Under the pieces are notes generated by a model that was not told where the DNA came from, ran no database searches, and saw only the letters and a list, made by a program, of their open reading frames with translations. A DNA stretch of 9,994 bases, taken from NCBI GenBank assembly GCA_028291845.1, contig JAQGNM010000288.1, positions 1 to 9,994 on the forward strand. The letters are read 5' to 3'. The position numbers were made by a program, and so were the translations under genes. Positions 1 through 6,055 of the stretch are shown here, one piece after another. The stretch comes from Massilia sp. (GTDB lineage Bacteria; Pseudomonadota; Gammaproteobacteria; Burkholderiales; Burkholderiaceae_D). The number at the start of each line of letters is the position of its first letter. The stretch's first letter is position 1.

Positions 1-124
1 CTACTGCGAGAACTTGATCGATGGTGAGTTCGGAACCAATGTCTGCCGGTATCTGTTCTACTTTAAGTTTTTCGCCAGCGACAACTTTATACTGCTTGCC
101 ACCGGTTTTTATGACCGCGTACAT
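1..124 (-). CDS. rplU: 50S ribosomal protein L21, N-terminal 41 codons (runs off left edge)
   Basis: The minus strand from the ATG at 124 reads MYAVIKTGGKQYKVVAGEKL and continues for 41 codons. This is the highly conserved start of bacterial ribosomal protein L21, which binds 23S rRNA in the large subunit. Only about the first 40 of roughly 103 residues are present; the rest lies left of position 1. A GATGAGG Shine-Dalgarno sits about 9 bases upstream of the ATG (plus-strand complement near 134-140), so the start is well supported. The gene is divergent from ispB, an arrangement common in proteobacteria where rplU is followed by rpmA and obg. Those two genes would lie outside this window. Confidence 0.96.
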   Translation of the reverse strand, partial: MYAVIKTGGKQYKVVAGEKLKVEQIPADIGSELTIDQVLAV

Positions 125-217
125 GATTTGAAACCTCATCAAATGTTTGAAAGAATTTCCCACAAGACCGTCATCGCGCATCTTGCGAAGCGCAGTGCAT
201 GGCTCGGGGAACCGCAG

Positions 218-246
218 ATTATACATGAATCGATAAATCCGGTCAA
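218..246 (-). promoter_or_regulatory. sigma70 promoter of rplU
   Basis: Read on the minus strand, TTGACC (246-241) and a perfect TATAAT (223-218) are separated by exactly 17 bases. The start of transcription would fall near 211, giving a leader of about 86 bases before rplU. That leader can form a CAAGA...TCTTG stem around 162-188, but I do not recognise a known L21 autoregulatory leader in it. Confidence 0.8.
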
Positions 247-322
247 AAGCGTTCACAGGCGGCCCGGTTCGTGGTATGTCGGCAACGTGCCCGGCCCTGC
301 TCCCCCGCCACGACGTGCTACC

Positions 323-349
323 TCGACACCGCTGCCCTTGTCGTATAAT
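323..349 (+). promoter_or_regulatory. probable sigma70 promoter of ispB
   Basis: A perfect TATAAT lies at 344-349, preceded by TCGACA at 323-328 (five of six matches to the -35 consensus) with a short 15-base spacer. Transcription would begin around 356, leaving a leader of about 25 bases before the TTG start at 381. A 9-base tandem repeat (AATCCATGT at 347-355 and 356-364) covers the predicted start site. Confidence 0.6.
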
Positions 350-380
350 CCATGTAATCCATGTCTATCGCAGGTAAGCC

Positions 381-1370
381 TTGTCAGCCGCTCTCCAAAC
401 ATCGCATCAGAACACCATCGCCCACTCGATCGCCGCCGACATGGAGGCAGTTAACGCGGTCATCCGTCAACGCCTGCACTCGGACGTCACCCTGGTCAAC
501 CAGATCGCCGAATACATCATCGGCGCCGGCGGCAAGCGCATCCGCCCCACCCTGGTGCTGCTGATCGCCAAGGCCTACGCCTACCAGGGCAGCGCCCACC
601 ACGAGTTGGCCGCGGTCGTCGAATTCATCCACACCGCCACCCTGCTGCATGACGACGTCGTCGACGAATCGTCGATGCGGCGCGGCCGCCAAACCGCCAA
701 CGCCCTGTTCGGCAACGCCGCCTCGGTGCTGGTGGGCGACTTTTTATACTCGCGTTCGTTCCAGATGATGGTGGGCCTGAACAATATGCGGGTCATGCAG
801 ATCCTGTCGGACGCCACCAACGTGATTGCCGAAGGCGAAGTGCTGCAGCTGCTCAACATGCACGACCCTGACGTCAGCCAGGACGCCTACCTGAACGTGA
901 TCCGCTCGAAAACCGCCAAGCTGTTCGAAGCGGCCGCCCAGCTCGGCGCCCTGATCGCCGGCGCCAGCGACGCCGAGGTCGAAGCGGCCGGCGACTACGG
1001 CGCCTCGCTCGGCACCGCGTTTCAGTTGATCGACGACGTCCTCGACTACGCCGGCGACGCCGAAACCATCGGCAAGAACCTGGGCGACGATTTACGCGAA
1101 GGCAAGCCAACCCTGCCCTTGATCTGGCTGATGGAAAACGGCACCGCGGAGCAGCGCCAACTGGTGCGCGATTGCATCGAGCAAGGCGACGAGCAGCATT
1201 TCGAAGCCATCCTCACCGCAGTGAGCACCAGCGGCGCCCTCGACTACACCCGCAACGCCGCCCAAGTCGCCGCCAGGCGCGCCAGCGCGGCGATTGCAGG
1301 TCTGCCGGAAAGCAGTTTCAAACAAAGCTTGCTGGCCCTGTGCGTGTTTGCGGTCGACCGCGACCACTGA
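381..1370 (+). CDS. ispB: Octaprenyl diphosphate synthase (trans-polyprenyl diphosphate synthase)
   Basis: This 329-residue cytosolic enzyme adds isopentenyl diphosphate units to farnesyl diphosphate to make the C40 (octaprenyl) side chain of ubiquinone-8. Both aspartate-rich motifs are present: DDVVD at residues 91-95 inside LLHDDVVDE, and DDVLD at 218-222 inside FQLIDDVLDY. The GGKRIRP substrate-binding segment (about 50-56), GEVLQL and the GKNLGDDLREGKPTLPL C-terminal signature are also present. I recall E. coli IspB as about 323 residues with closely similar sequence throughout. The start is the TTG at 381, with AGGTAA six bases upstream. It gives an N-terminus comparable in length to E. 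coli IspB. The in-frame ATG at 441 (residue 21) would remove residues that look conserved, and the ATG at 361 is out of frame. Confidence 0.96.
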   Translation: MSAALQTSHQNTIAHSIAADMEAVNAVIRQRLHSDVTLVNQIAEYIIGAGGKRIRPTLVLLIAKAYAYQGSAHHELAAVVEFIHTATLLHDDVVDESSMRRGRQTANALFGNAASVLVGDFLYSRSFQMMVGLNNMRVMQILSDATNVIAEGEVLQLLNMHDPDVSQDAYLNVIRSKTAKLFEAAAQLGALIAGASDAEVEAAGDYGASLGTAFQLIDDVLDYAGDAETIGKNLGDDLREGKPTLPLIWLMENGTAEQRQLVRDCIEQGDEQHFEAILTAVSTSGALDYTRNAAQVAARRASAAIAGLPESSFKQSLLALCVFAVDRDH

Positions 1371-1382
1371 TCGTTTCAGAAT

Positions 1383-1412
1383 GCCGCGGTTGCAATGGCC
1401 GCGGTTCAGTTT
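1383..1412 (+). terminator. possible terminator of ispB
   Basis: Thirteen bases after the ispB stop, CCGCGG (1384-1389) can pair with CCGCGG (1399-1404) across a 9-base loop. G-U wobbles extend the stem on both sides. The following TTCAGTTT is only weakly T-rich, so this is a weak rho-independent terminator at best. Confidence 0.35.
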
Positions 1413-1416
1413 GCAC

Positions 1417-1432
1417 GAGCTTGCGCAAGCTC
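1417..1432. repeat. perfect 16-base palindrome
   Basis: GAGCTTGCGCAAGCTC is a perfect inverted repeat lying between ispB and the tRNA promoter. Its right half is partly repeated just after it (GCAAGCT at 1434-1440). It has no T-tract on either strand, so it is not a convincing terminator. It could be a protein-binding site or a second ispB 3' hairpin. Confidence 0.5.
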
Positions 1433-1455
1433 ACGCAAGCTGTTCATCGTCCCAG

Positions 1456-1485
1456 TTGACAGCCACCCCCGCGCTTTTTTACACT
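1456..1485 (+). promoter_or_regulatory. promoter of tRNA-Pro
   Basis: A perfect TTGACA (1456-1461) is followed after 18 bases by TACACT (1480-1485), which keeps the most conserved -10 positions. Predicted initiation near 1492 is about 10 bases before the mature tRNA 5' end, as expected for a separately transcribed tRNA. A second TTGACA at 1485-1490 has no matching -10 and is probably incidental. Confidence 0.65.
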
Positions 1486-1502
1486 TGACACTGAAGCACC
1501 GT

Positions 1503-1579
1503 CGGGGTGTGGCTCAGCCTGGTAGAGCGCTGCGTTCGGGACGCAGAGGCCGGAGGTTCGAATCCTCTCACCCCGACCA
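1503..1579 (+). tRNA. tRNA-Pro (anticodon CGG)
   Basis: The cloverleaf folds completely over 77 bases. Acceptor arm CGGGGTG (1503-1509) pairs with CACCCCG (1569-1575), followed by discriminator A and an encoded CCA (1577-1579). The anticodon stem CTGCG/CGCAG encloses the loop TTCGGGA, with anticodon CGG at 1537-1539 reading proline CCG codons. The T arm contains GGTTCGAATCC. The D arm (GGCTCAGCCTGGTAGAGC) has the G-G and A-G elements of a normal elongator tRNA. Sequence similarity to the E. coli proK product supports the identity. Confidence 0.97.
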
Positions 1580-1604
1580 CTTCATCTTTTCCACCTCCAG
1601 CGAT

Positions 1605-2903
1605 TCAAGGCGCCCGATATCCCTTGAGGGTGGCAACAGTTCCGCACATGCGTTCGTGCATCACCTGCCGCCACTGCCGGTCAAGCTGCGGCGCCACCAT
1701 TTCGAACCCCGCAAAAATACGTACCAGCAGGCCGTCAAGGTATTGTTCTGCCTCGGCGGCGCCGGCAAAGCCGAAACGGTGCGCGTCGGCCAAGGCCGCG
1801 TCCCGCGAGATATCGAACCGCCCCAGTGACAGTTGCATGGAAAGGCGAACCGGCGTCTCGACCGGATTGGGCACCACGTCGAACGCCGGCGCCAGGCGCC
1901 AGCGGCGCTGTTCCGATCGATAGACCATGGCGTGATTGCGCACATGGTCGTCGTCGTTGCCGCATACTGCGTTGAACACCATGCGGCCGAACAATTCGAT
2001 GCGGTCTTCGAGGGGGGCGCCGGCCAGGCGCAGTTCTTCGGCGAGGCGGGGATAACTCCAGCGCCCGGTTTGAAACGTGCCGGGATACTCGGCTTGCAAC
2101 AGGGAGGCGGCGCTGACGCACATGTGGCGCTGACGGCCGCTGCGGTCAAAGCGCAGTACGCGTACCGCACTGCGCCCGCCGGCTGCGGGATGGTGGACAG
2201 TTGCCGCAAAGTCGAGTCCGCTGGCAGCGCCCCATTGCTGGGCCACGTGCTCGAGAAGCGGAATGTCCGCGACATCCGAAGCGAGCGCCGGTTTGACGAG
2301 CCAAAAATGTTCCTGATCTTCCTGCACCGTGGTTTTTGGCCGGGCGCCGCCGACACTTGCGGTCAGGATCAGGCGGGCGCGCAGTTTCGCGCGGATCGCC
2401 GGGCGCCGCTCGGCCAGGGCCGCCAACTCTTCCACCACTTCATCCAGCTGCGGCAAGGCAGGGGTGTTCATGGTCGCCGCGGGCGGCCTGGCGCCGGCGC
2501 CGACGGCCAGCGCACCCCAGCGGTCCAGGTTGCCTGCCTTGAGCAAATAGGCCAGGGGCGGCGCATCATCCGGCAAATGATGTTCCCGGCGCAGCAGCGC
2601 CTGCCCCCAGGCGTCCGGGCAGGCGTCGCGCAGCACATCATGCAAGCCCTGGTAGCGCGGCGCGGCAAACTCGCTGCCTGGCATGAAGGGCAAGTTTTTC
2701 GGATCTATCGACCAGGCCAGGCCGGCATCGACATACGAGGGCGCGTACTTGAAAAAACCTTCACCCGGCGGGCCGGCACGGTAGCGACCCACCGTGACCC
2801 ACTCGCCGGAATCGGGCCGTTGCAGATACACAAACACCGGTTTCGACACCGTCGGCTTCGACGCAATGTAGGTGGTCGCGGCCGCATTAGAAGTAATCGG
2901 CAT
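1605..2903 (-). CDS. hipA: HipA-family serine/threonine kinase toxin
   Basis: The 432-residue protein has the HipA layout: an N-terminal beta-barrel 'couple' domain (about 22-130, VFVYLQ...VGRY...) and a C-terminal kinase-like domain (about 170-410). Visible motifs are the Ser/Gly-rich ATP-loop segment TASVGGARPK (181-190), whose Ser183 matches the position autophosphorylated in E. coli HipA. FWLVKP carries the ATP lysine (Lys204). The catalytic loop is GNDDDHVRNH, with Asp318 as likely base and Asn323 as metal ligand. LAPAFDVVP supplies Asp342. Characterised relatives phosphorylate aminoacyl-tRNA synthetases such as GltX and stop growth; the target here is unknown. The ATG at 2903 overlaps the end of the upstream XRE gene by 17 bases, so toxin and antitoxin are co-translated. 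Its stop lies 25 bases from the convergent tRNA-Pro, with no terminator seen between them. Confidence 0.93.
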   Translation of the reverse strand: MPITSNAAATTYIASKPTVSKPVFVYLQRPDSGEWVTVGRYRAGPPGEGFFKYAPSYVDAGLAWSIDPKNLPFMPGSEFAAPRYQGLHDVLRDACPDAWGQALLRREHHLPDDAPPLAYLLKAGNLDRWGALAVGAGARPPAATMNTPALPQLDEVVEELAALAERRPAIRAKLRARLILTASVGGARPKTTVQEDQEHFWLVKPALASDVADIPLLEHVAQQWGAASGLDFAATVHHPAAGGRSAVRVLRFDRSGRQRHMCVSAASLLQAEYPGTFQTGRWSYPRLAEELRLAGAPLEDRIELFGRMVFNAVCGNDDDHVRNHAMVYRSEQRRWRLAPAFDVVPNPVETPVRLSMQLSLGRFDISRDAALADAHRFGFAGAAEAEQYLDGLLVRIFAGFEMVAPQLDRQWRQVMHERMCGTVATLKGYRAP

Positions 2904-3222
2904 CGCCCTGCCCTTTCTCCTGCAAGCTCAACTTGACCCGCTGGCCGTAATCGCCCTGCCACAAGCTGACAGGCAATTCCGGGGCCGCCTTGTCGATGAG
3001 CCCCAGCACCAGCAGCGCGGTCAGATATGCGCCCGCGCCCGCTCCGGGATCGCCTTTTTCCAGGCGCAGCAGCGTGGTGCGCGAGACGCCCAGGCGCATG
3101 GCCAGATCGGCGATGGGAATACGCTGGCGCAGGCGCTGGGTATGGATGCATCGGCCCCAGACGACCAGACGCTCCTGCACCAGAGTCGGCCAGGATTCGG
3201 TGGAGGAGAGCTTTTTCGGCAT
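2887..3222 (-). CDS. hipB: HipB-like antitoxin, XRE-family DNA-binding protein
   Basis: This 111-residue protein carries a Cro/C1-type helix-turn-helix at about residues 27-75 (IADLAMRLGVSRTTLLRLEKG, recognition helix around 47-55). Its position immediately upstream of, and 17 bases overlapping, a hipA-type kinase gene identifies it as the antitoxin. It would bind and neutralise HipA and repress its own promoter. The C-terminal tail (LSLQEKGQGDADYF) is acidic and probably flexible. In several HipB proteins the tail is the proteolysis-sensitive part, but that is inference here. The ATG at 3222 has GAGGTGA about 9 bases upstream (complement of 3231-3236). The N-terminus is about 20 residues longer than the minimal HTH. 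Confidence 0.9.
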   Translation of the reverse strand: MPKKLSSTESWPTLVQERLVVWGRCIHTQRLRQRIPIADLAMRLGVSRTTLLRLEKGDPGAGAGAYLTALLVLGLIDKAAPELPVSLWQGDYGQRVKLSLQEKGQGDADYF

Positions 3223-3243
3223 GTGTCGATCACCTCATGGATG

Positions 3244-3271
3244 GGACACTGTAACATTTATAAGCCTGTCC
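3244..3271 (-). promoter_or_regulatory. candidate hipBA operator/promoter
   Basis: An inverted repeat GGACA (3244-3248) ... TGTCC (3267-3271) brackets an AT-rich core. On the minus strand that core contains TATAAA (3262-3257), a possible -10 about 35 bases before the hipB ATG. No good -35 lies at the right spacing. The arms differ from the TATCC-N8-GGATA operators described for E. coli HipB, so autoregulation through this site is inference. The rest of the 186-base gap up to the nuclease gene is AT-richer and contains degenerate ATATGGGATATGG-like repeats near 3334-3354, with nothing else I can name. Confidence 0.35.
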
Positions 3272-3408
3272 AAGCAGCTTTTTCTATCAAAGAAAGGCTC
3301 ATAGAGCAGGCGTTAAAGCTTGTAAGGTCCTATCTATGGATATATGGGATATGGTTCTTCAGAACGGCAGCGCCGTCGCATCCTACGTTCCGAAAAATCA
3401 GGGCAGAC

Positions 3409-4182
3409 TCAAAGGCCTTCCGGCCGCGTCCCGGCCAAAAACCCGATCCCGGTCCGCTTCACCAGCTCCTCATACGAAATCGGCCTGCCCGCCCGCGCCT
3501 TTTCCGTGTTCTCGATCCAGTGCGCCCATGCCCGATTGGCGACCGGGTCGTAGACCAGCTTGTACAAATACTTTGGTATCCATACCCGGTTCGGCCCCAG
3601 GGTCTTGACCGGCGCTTCATACACCGGGCCGGTGAACACGTAGACGTCGCCGCGGGCGCGCATCACGTATTTGCGGGTCGCCTTTTCGATCGATTTGGCC
3701 CAGGGACCGCGGTTGTTGGCCGGCGCTTGCGGCACCATGTTGCTCAGGCTGAATGACTGCGCCATCGCGCGCGCGGTCGGCATGTCGGCGGCCGGCGCCA
3801 TGTGGCCGCGATCGAAGCGCAATTGGTCGCCGTTGTCGTCGATGCGGGCCTTGAAATCCTCCAGGCGCGAACGGTCGGCGCCCGGCAGGCGCGCCTCCTC
3901 GTAAAATTTGTCGCTTCTCTCTTCGCCGGCGGCATCGAGCAACTGCGCTTTGCTGAGTTTTTCGACGACGTACAGGGGCGTTTTCGATTCGCCCGAGTAC
4001 AGCACGGCGAAGGCGTCGAAGCATAGCTGGCGCTGGCGGGCCGGCGCGCTGCTTGGCAGCTTGGGGATACTGGCGTTGACGAAAAATTGCGGGCAGTTGT
4101 CGAAGCCCGCGGCAAAGGAAACTGGGGAAACGGAGGAAATTACAAGAAGAACGACGGCGCTGAAACGTGAAGACGGAAACAT
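3409..4182 (-). CDS. Secreted DNA/RNA non-specific endonuclease (NUC1/Serratia nuclease family)
   Basis: The 257-residue protein begins with a signal peptide: basic start, hydrophobic AVVLLVISSV, and a likely cut after SFA near residue 24. The mature enzyme would therefore be periplasmic or extracellular. The beta-beta-alpha-metal signature DRGHMAPAAD is at 124-133, with His127 as general base. It is followed by the metal-binding segment SLSNMVPQAPANNRGPW, where Asn157 is the likely Mg ligand, and Glu166 corresponds to the downstream glutamate of the Serratia enzyme. These enzymes cut single- and double-stranded DNA and RNA and typically serve nutrient scavenging or DNA removal. The cysteines at 30 and 54 may form a disulfide. 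There is no clear Shine-Dalgarno before the ATG at 4182, but the signal peptide starts there. No inhibitor gene is adjacent, consistent with export. Confidence 0.93.
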   Translation of the reverse strand: MFPSSRFSAVVLLVISSVSPVSFAAGFDNCPQFFVNASIPKLPSSAPARQRQLCFDAFAVLYSGESKTPLYVVEKLSKAQLLDAAGEERSDKFYEEARLPGADRSRLEDFKARIDDNGDQLRFDRGHMAPAADMPTARAMAQSFSLSNMVPQAPANNRGPWAKSIEKATRKYVMRARGDVYVFTGPVYEAPVKTLGPNRVWIPKYLYKLVYDPVANRAWAHWIENTEKARAGRPISYEELVKRTGIGFLAGTRPEGL

Positions 4183-4208
4183 GATTCGTGAAATTGCTAA
4201 GGGACAGT

Positions 4209-4236
4209 ATTATATCCGCTGGCAAGCATTTCACAA
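4209..4236 (-). promoter_or_regulatory. promoter of the endonuclease gene
   Basis: On the minus strand TTGTGA (4236-4231) and a perfect TATAAT (4214-4209) are 16 bases apart. They lie in the 64-base gap between the ligase stop and the nuclease ATG. Initiation near 4202 would leave about 20 untranslated bases. The nuclease is therefore probably transcribed independently of the ligase gene upstream. Confidence 0.6.
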
Positions 4237-4246
4237 CGCAGCAACC

Positions 4247-5479
4247 TCAGCCGAGATCGATCACCCAGTCGGCCGGTTTGCCATTGCGCTGGCGCGGTAA
4301 TCTGTCGCCGAAACTGTAGCTGGCCGGCCGCTCGGCGTTCGTCAGTCGCTCGCGCAGCCAGCTGTCCAGCTGCATAGTGAGTGAGGACTCACTTTCACCT
4401 TCATTCGGGACAATAAACGCTTTCAGGCGGACACCCTCGTCCGGCCGCATCAGGCGCACGGCGCTCTCGCGCACGCCGGGATGGCTGCGCAGCAGCGCGG
4501 CCACCCGCTCGGGAAACACGTTAACGCCGCCCACCTGCACCGCGGCGTCGCGCCGTCCGGTGGGCACAAAGCAGCCATCGTCGTCCCACCGCAAGCTGTC
4601 CTGCAAAGGGTAAGTTCGGACACTGCCGTCAGGCATGCCGCGCTCGAGCGCGCCTTCGTCGCCGTCGATGCGCCGCCAGTAGGGCAAGCAGCGGTACGGC
4701 GATTGCGCGCTGTCGCGCCAGCCGACGCCGGCCGTCTCGGAGCTGCCGTAGACCTGCACCAGGCGCGCCAGCCCCGCCGCCAGCAAGCCGTCGGCAAGCG
4801 GCGCCGGACATGGCGCGGTCGAGCTGACGCCGACCACGTCGGCCGGCAGCGCCGCCTGTCCGCCTCCCCCATTGGCGCCGGCCAGCGCCGCCTGCCAGAA
4901 TTCCGGGTAGCCGATCACCAGGTCGCCCGGCTGCAAGGCTTGCCAGACGCCTGCCGCCACCCGGTGGCGCACGTCGACGACCTCCAGTTCCAGCGCCTGC
5001 GGCAACAGTACGGTAAACAGGAAGCCGTAGATATGATGGGCCGGCACGGCGCTGACGATGCGGCGCCGGCCGGGAAACAGCGGGCGCAGCGCGGCGATTT
5101 CCTGCAGCAGGGTGGCAAGATCGTGCTCGCAGCTTTTCGGCATGCCGGCGCTGCCGGAAGTGCGAAAGCGCAGCCGAACAGGCGCGTGCGCCTGCGCCAG
5201 CGCCTCTGCGGCCACCCGGGTCCACGACGCCACCCGGGTATCGCCCAGCAGCGCATCGAGCATGCCGGCTTGATTTAATTGCAAAACTTCCGCCAGTACC
5301 GCCGTCAACGCCATCAGTTCGAGCGAATCGGCGCCCAGATCGTTTACCAGATCGAGTTGGCCGATATTTGCCGGCAGCGGCCGGCCGCGCCGCAGGGCGG
5401 CCAGGTCGCTCTCCAGCAGGTCGGCCACGAAACGATGCCAGCCGGCGCCGGTCACAAAAGTATGCACGCGAGTTTGCAC
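4247..5479 (-). CDS. Compact AMP-forming acyl/aryl ligase with N-terminal acyl carrier protein domain
   Basis: This 410-residue, two-domain protein starts with an acyl-carrier domain (about 12-85). Its DLGADSLELMALT motif places the phosphopantetheine serine at Ser52. An adenylating domain of only about 310 residues follows. It contains the ATP loop TSGSAGMPK (107-115), VPAHHIYGFLF (145-155), YGSSETAG (244-251), the hinge region TGRRDAAVQVGGVNVFP (307-323) and the C-terminal catalytic lysine in RQRNGKPADW (Lys401). It should activate a carboxylic acid as the acyl-adenylate and load it on a thiol, either CoA or its own carrier domain. The compact catalytic part resembles aryl/fatty acid ligases of aryl-polyene clusters. 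Being divergent from a PYP-like gene, it is a candidate p-coumarate ligase for chromophore supply; that role is inferred. The start is GTG at 5479 with AGGAG four bases upstream; a second in-frame GTG is at 5467. Confidence 0.85.
   Translation of the reverse strand: MQTRVHTFVTGAGWHRFVADLLESDLAALRRGRPLPANIGQLDLVNDLGADSLELMALTAVLAEVLQLNQAGMLDALLGDTRVASWTRVAAEALAQAHAPVRLRFRTSGSAGMPKSCEHDLATLLQEIAALRPLFPGRRRIVSAVPAHHIYGFLFTVLLPQALELEVVDVRHRVAAGVWQALQPGDLVIGYPEFWQAALAGANGGGGQAALPADVVGVSSTAPCPAPLADGLLAAGLARLVQVYGSSETAGVGWRDSAQSPYRCLPYWRRIDGDEGALERGMPDGSVRTYPLQDSLRWDDDGCFVPTGRRDAAVQVGGVNVFPERVAALLRSHPGVRESAVRLMRPDEGVRLKAFIVPNEGESESSLTMQLDSWLRERLTNAERPASYSFGDRLPRQRNGKPADWVIDLG
4376..4393. repeat. perfect hairpin inside the ligase 3' region
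   Basis: AGTGAGT (4376-4382) and ACTCACT (4387-4393) are perfect 7-base inverted arms around a GAGG loop. The segment encodes a Ser/Glu-rich linker (GESESSLTM) between the ligase core and its last helix, in a stretch that is less GC-rich than the rest of the gene. Confidence 0.55.
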
Positions 5480-5665
5480 GAGACTCCTGTCAATTCAATA
5501 AGCATTTTGTCGTCGTGTCGGTAGGATATTGTCAAAATGGTTTTTGGTATCTTTAACGTCACAGTTTGAGAAATTTTATCGAGATTTGTTTCTGTGCGCC
5601 AACAAAAATTTGCGCCTTGGGCTAAACTAGCGATCCAAATCAGTGATATTCGAGGAGCACCGACA
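5480..5665. promoter_or_regulatory. Divergent control region between ligase and PYP operon
   Basis: This 186-base AT-rich gap must hold both divergent promoters. A 7-base inverted repeat CATTTTG (5503-5509) / CAAAATG (5533-5539) with a 23-base spacer is a candidate operator. A minus-strand TTGACA (5535-5530) lies inside its right arm, but the only -10-like hexamer downstream (CAAAAT) is 20 bases away, so the ligase promoter is unresolved. For the plus strand, CTAAACT at 5622-5628 resembles a sigma-S type -10 (CTATACT) with no good -35, about 38 bases before the PYP ATG. These promoter assignments are tentative. Confidence 0.4.
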
Positions 5666-6055
5666 ATGATGCAAGCGGAGAATTGTTCGTTCAACCAAGA
5701 CAAGCTCGGCGAGCAGCTGGCGCAGCTGCCCGACCAGGCCATCGACAGCCTTGACTTTGGCGTCATCGGTTTCGATGCCGACACCGTGGTCACCCGTTAC
5801 AACGAATTCGAATCGAAGGCGGCCGGCCTGACCGCCAACCGCGTCATCGGTCAGCCGCTGTTCACCGTGGTGGCGCCGTGCATGAACAACTTCATGGTGG
5901 CCCAGCGCTTCGAAGATGCGTTCAACGCCGGCGAGGCGCTCGACGTCACCATCGATTACGTATTGACGCTGCGCATGCGCCCGGTCAAGGTGGCGTTGCG
6001 CCTGCTGGCCGCTGCCGGCAGCGGCACCCGTTACGTCCTGGTCAAGCGCGCCTGA
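5666..6055 (+). CDS. pyp: Photoactive yellow protein (PYP)-like blue-light sensor, single PAS domain
   Basis: This 129-residue protein aligns along its full length with Halorhodospira PYP (125 residues), with a uniform +3 offset through the chromophore region. FDADTVVTRYNEFES matches the Tyr42/Glu46 strand (Tyr45, Glu49 here). VIGQPLFTVVAPCM matches the VIGKNFFKDVAPC segment, placing Cys72 at the p-coumaroyl-binding Cys69. The C-terminal MRPVKV...YVLVKRA matches MTPTKV...WVFVKRV. Thr50 and Arg52 of PYP are replaced by Ala53 and Leu55, so colour and photocycle may differ. In PYP, p-coumaric acid bound by thioester isomerises on blue light. The start is the first ATG at 5666, with GAGGAG at 5652-5657; the upstream in-frame GTG at 5594 has no such site. 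Its TGA overlaps the ATG of the next gene, so it is co-translated with c-di-GMP enzymes. A non-chromophoric PAS relative is possible but less likely given the three retained residues. Confidence 0.82.
   Translation: MMQAENCSFNQDKLGEQLAQLPDQAIDSLDFGVIGFDADTVVTRYNEFESKAAGLTANRVIGQPLFTVVAPCMNNFMVAQRFEDAFNAGEALDVTIDYVLTLRMRPVKVALRLLAAAGSGTRYVLVKRA

Noticed and set aside
14..454. A 146-codon plus-strand frame covering rplU and the ispB promoter
   Set aside because: It is antisense to the conserved L21 start and crosses both promoters, and its translation has no family resemblance.
1833..2936. A 367-codon plus-strand frame opposite hipA
   Set aside because: Its composition is that of a shadow frame, and hipA on the other strand has complete kinase motifs.
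3361..3377. A short ACGGC-AGC-GCCGT hairpin beyond the nuclease stop as a terminator
   Set aside because: The stem is only 5 bases, with no T-tract on the minus strand.
4481..5278. A 265-codon plus-strand frame opposite the ligase gene
   Set aside because: It has no motif or ribosome site, and the minus strand holds all adenylation motifs.
5594..5665. An extended N-terminus for the PYP-like protein from the GTG at 5594
   Set aside because: The extra 24 residues do not align to PYP, have no ribosome site and cover the likely promoter. The ATG at 5666 has a strong GAGGAG.
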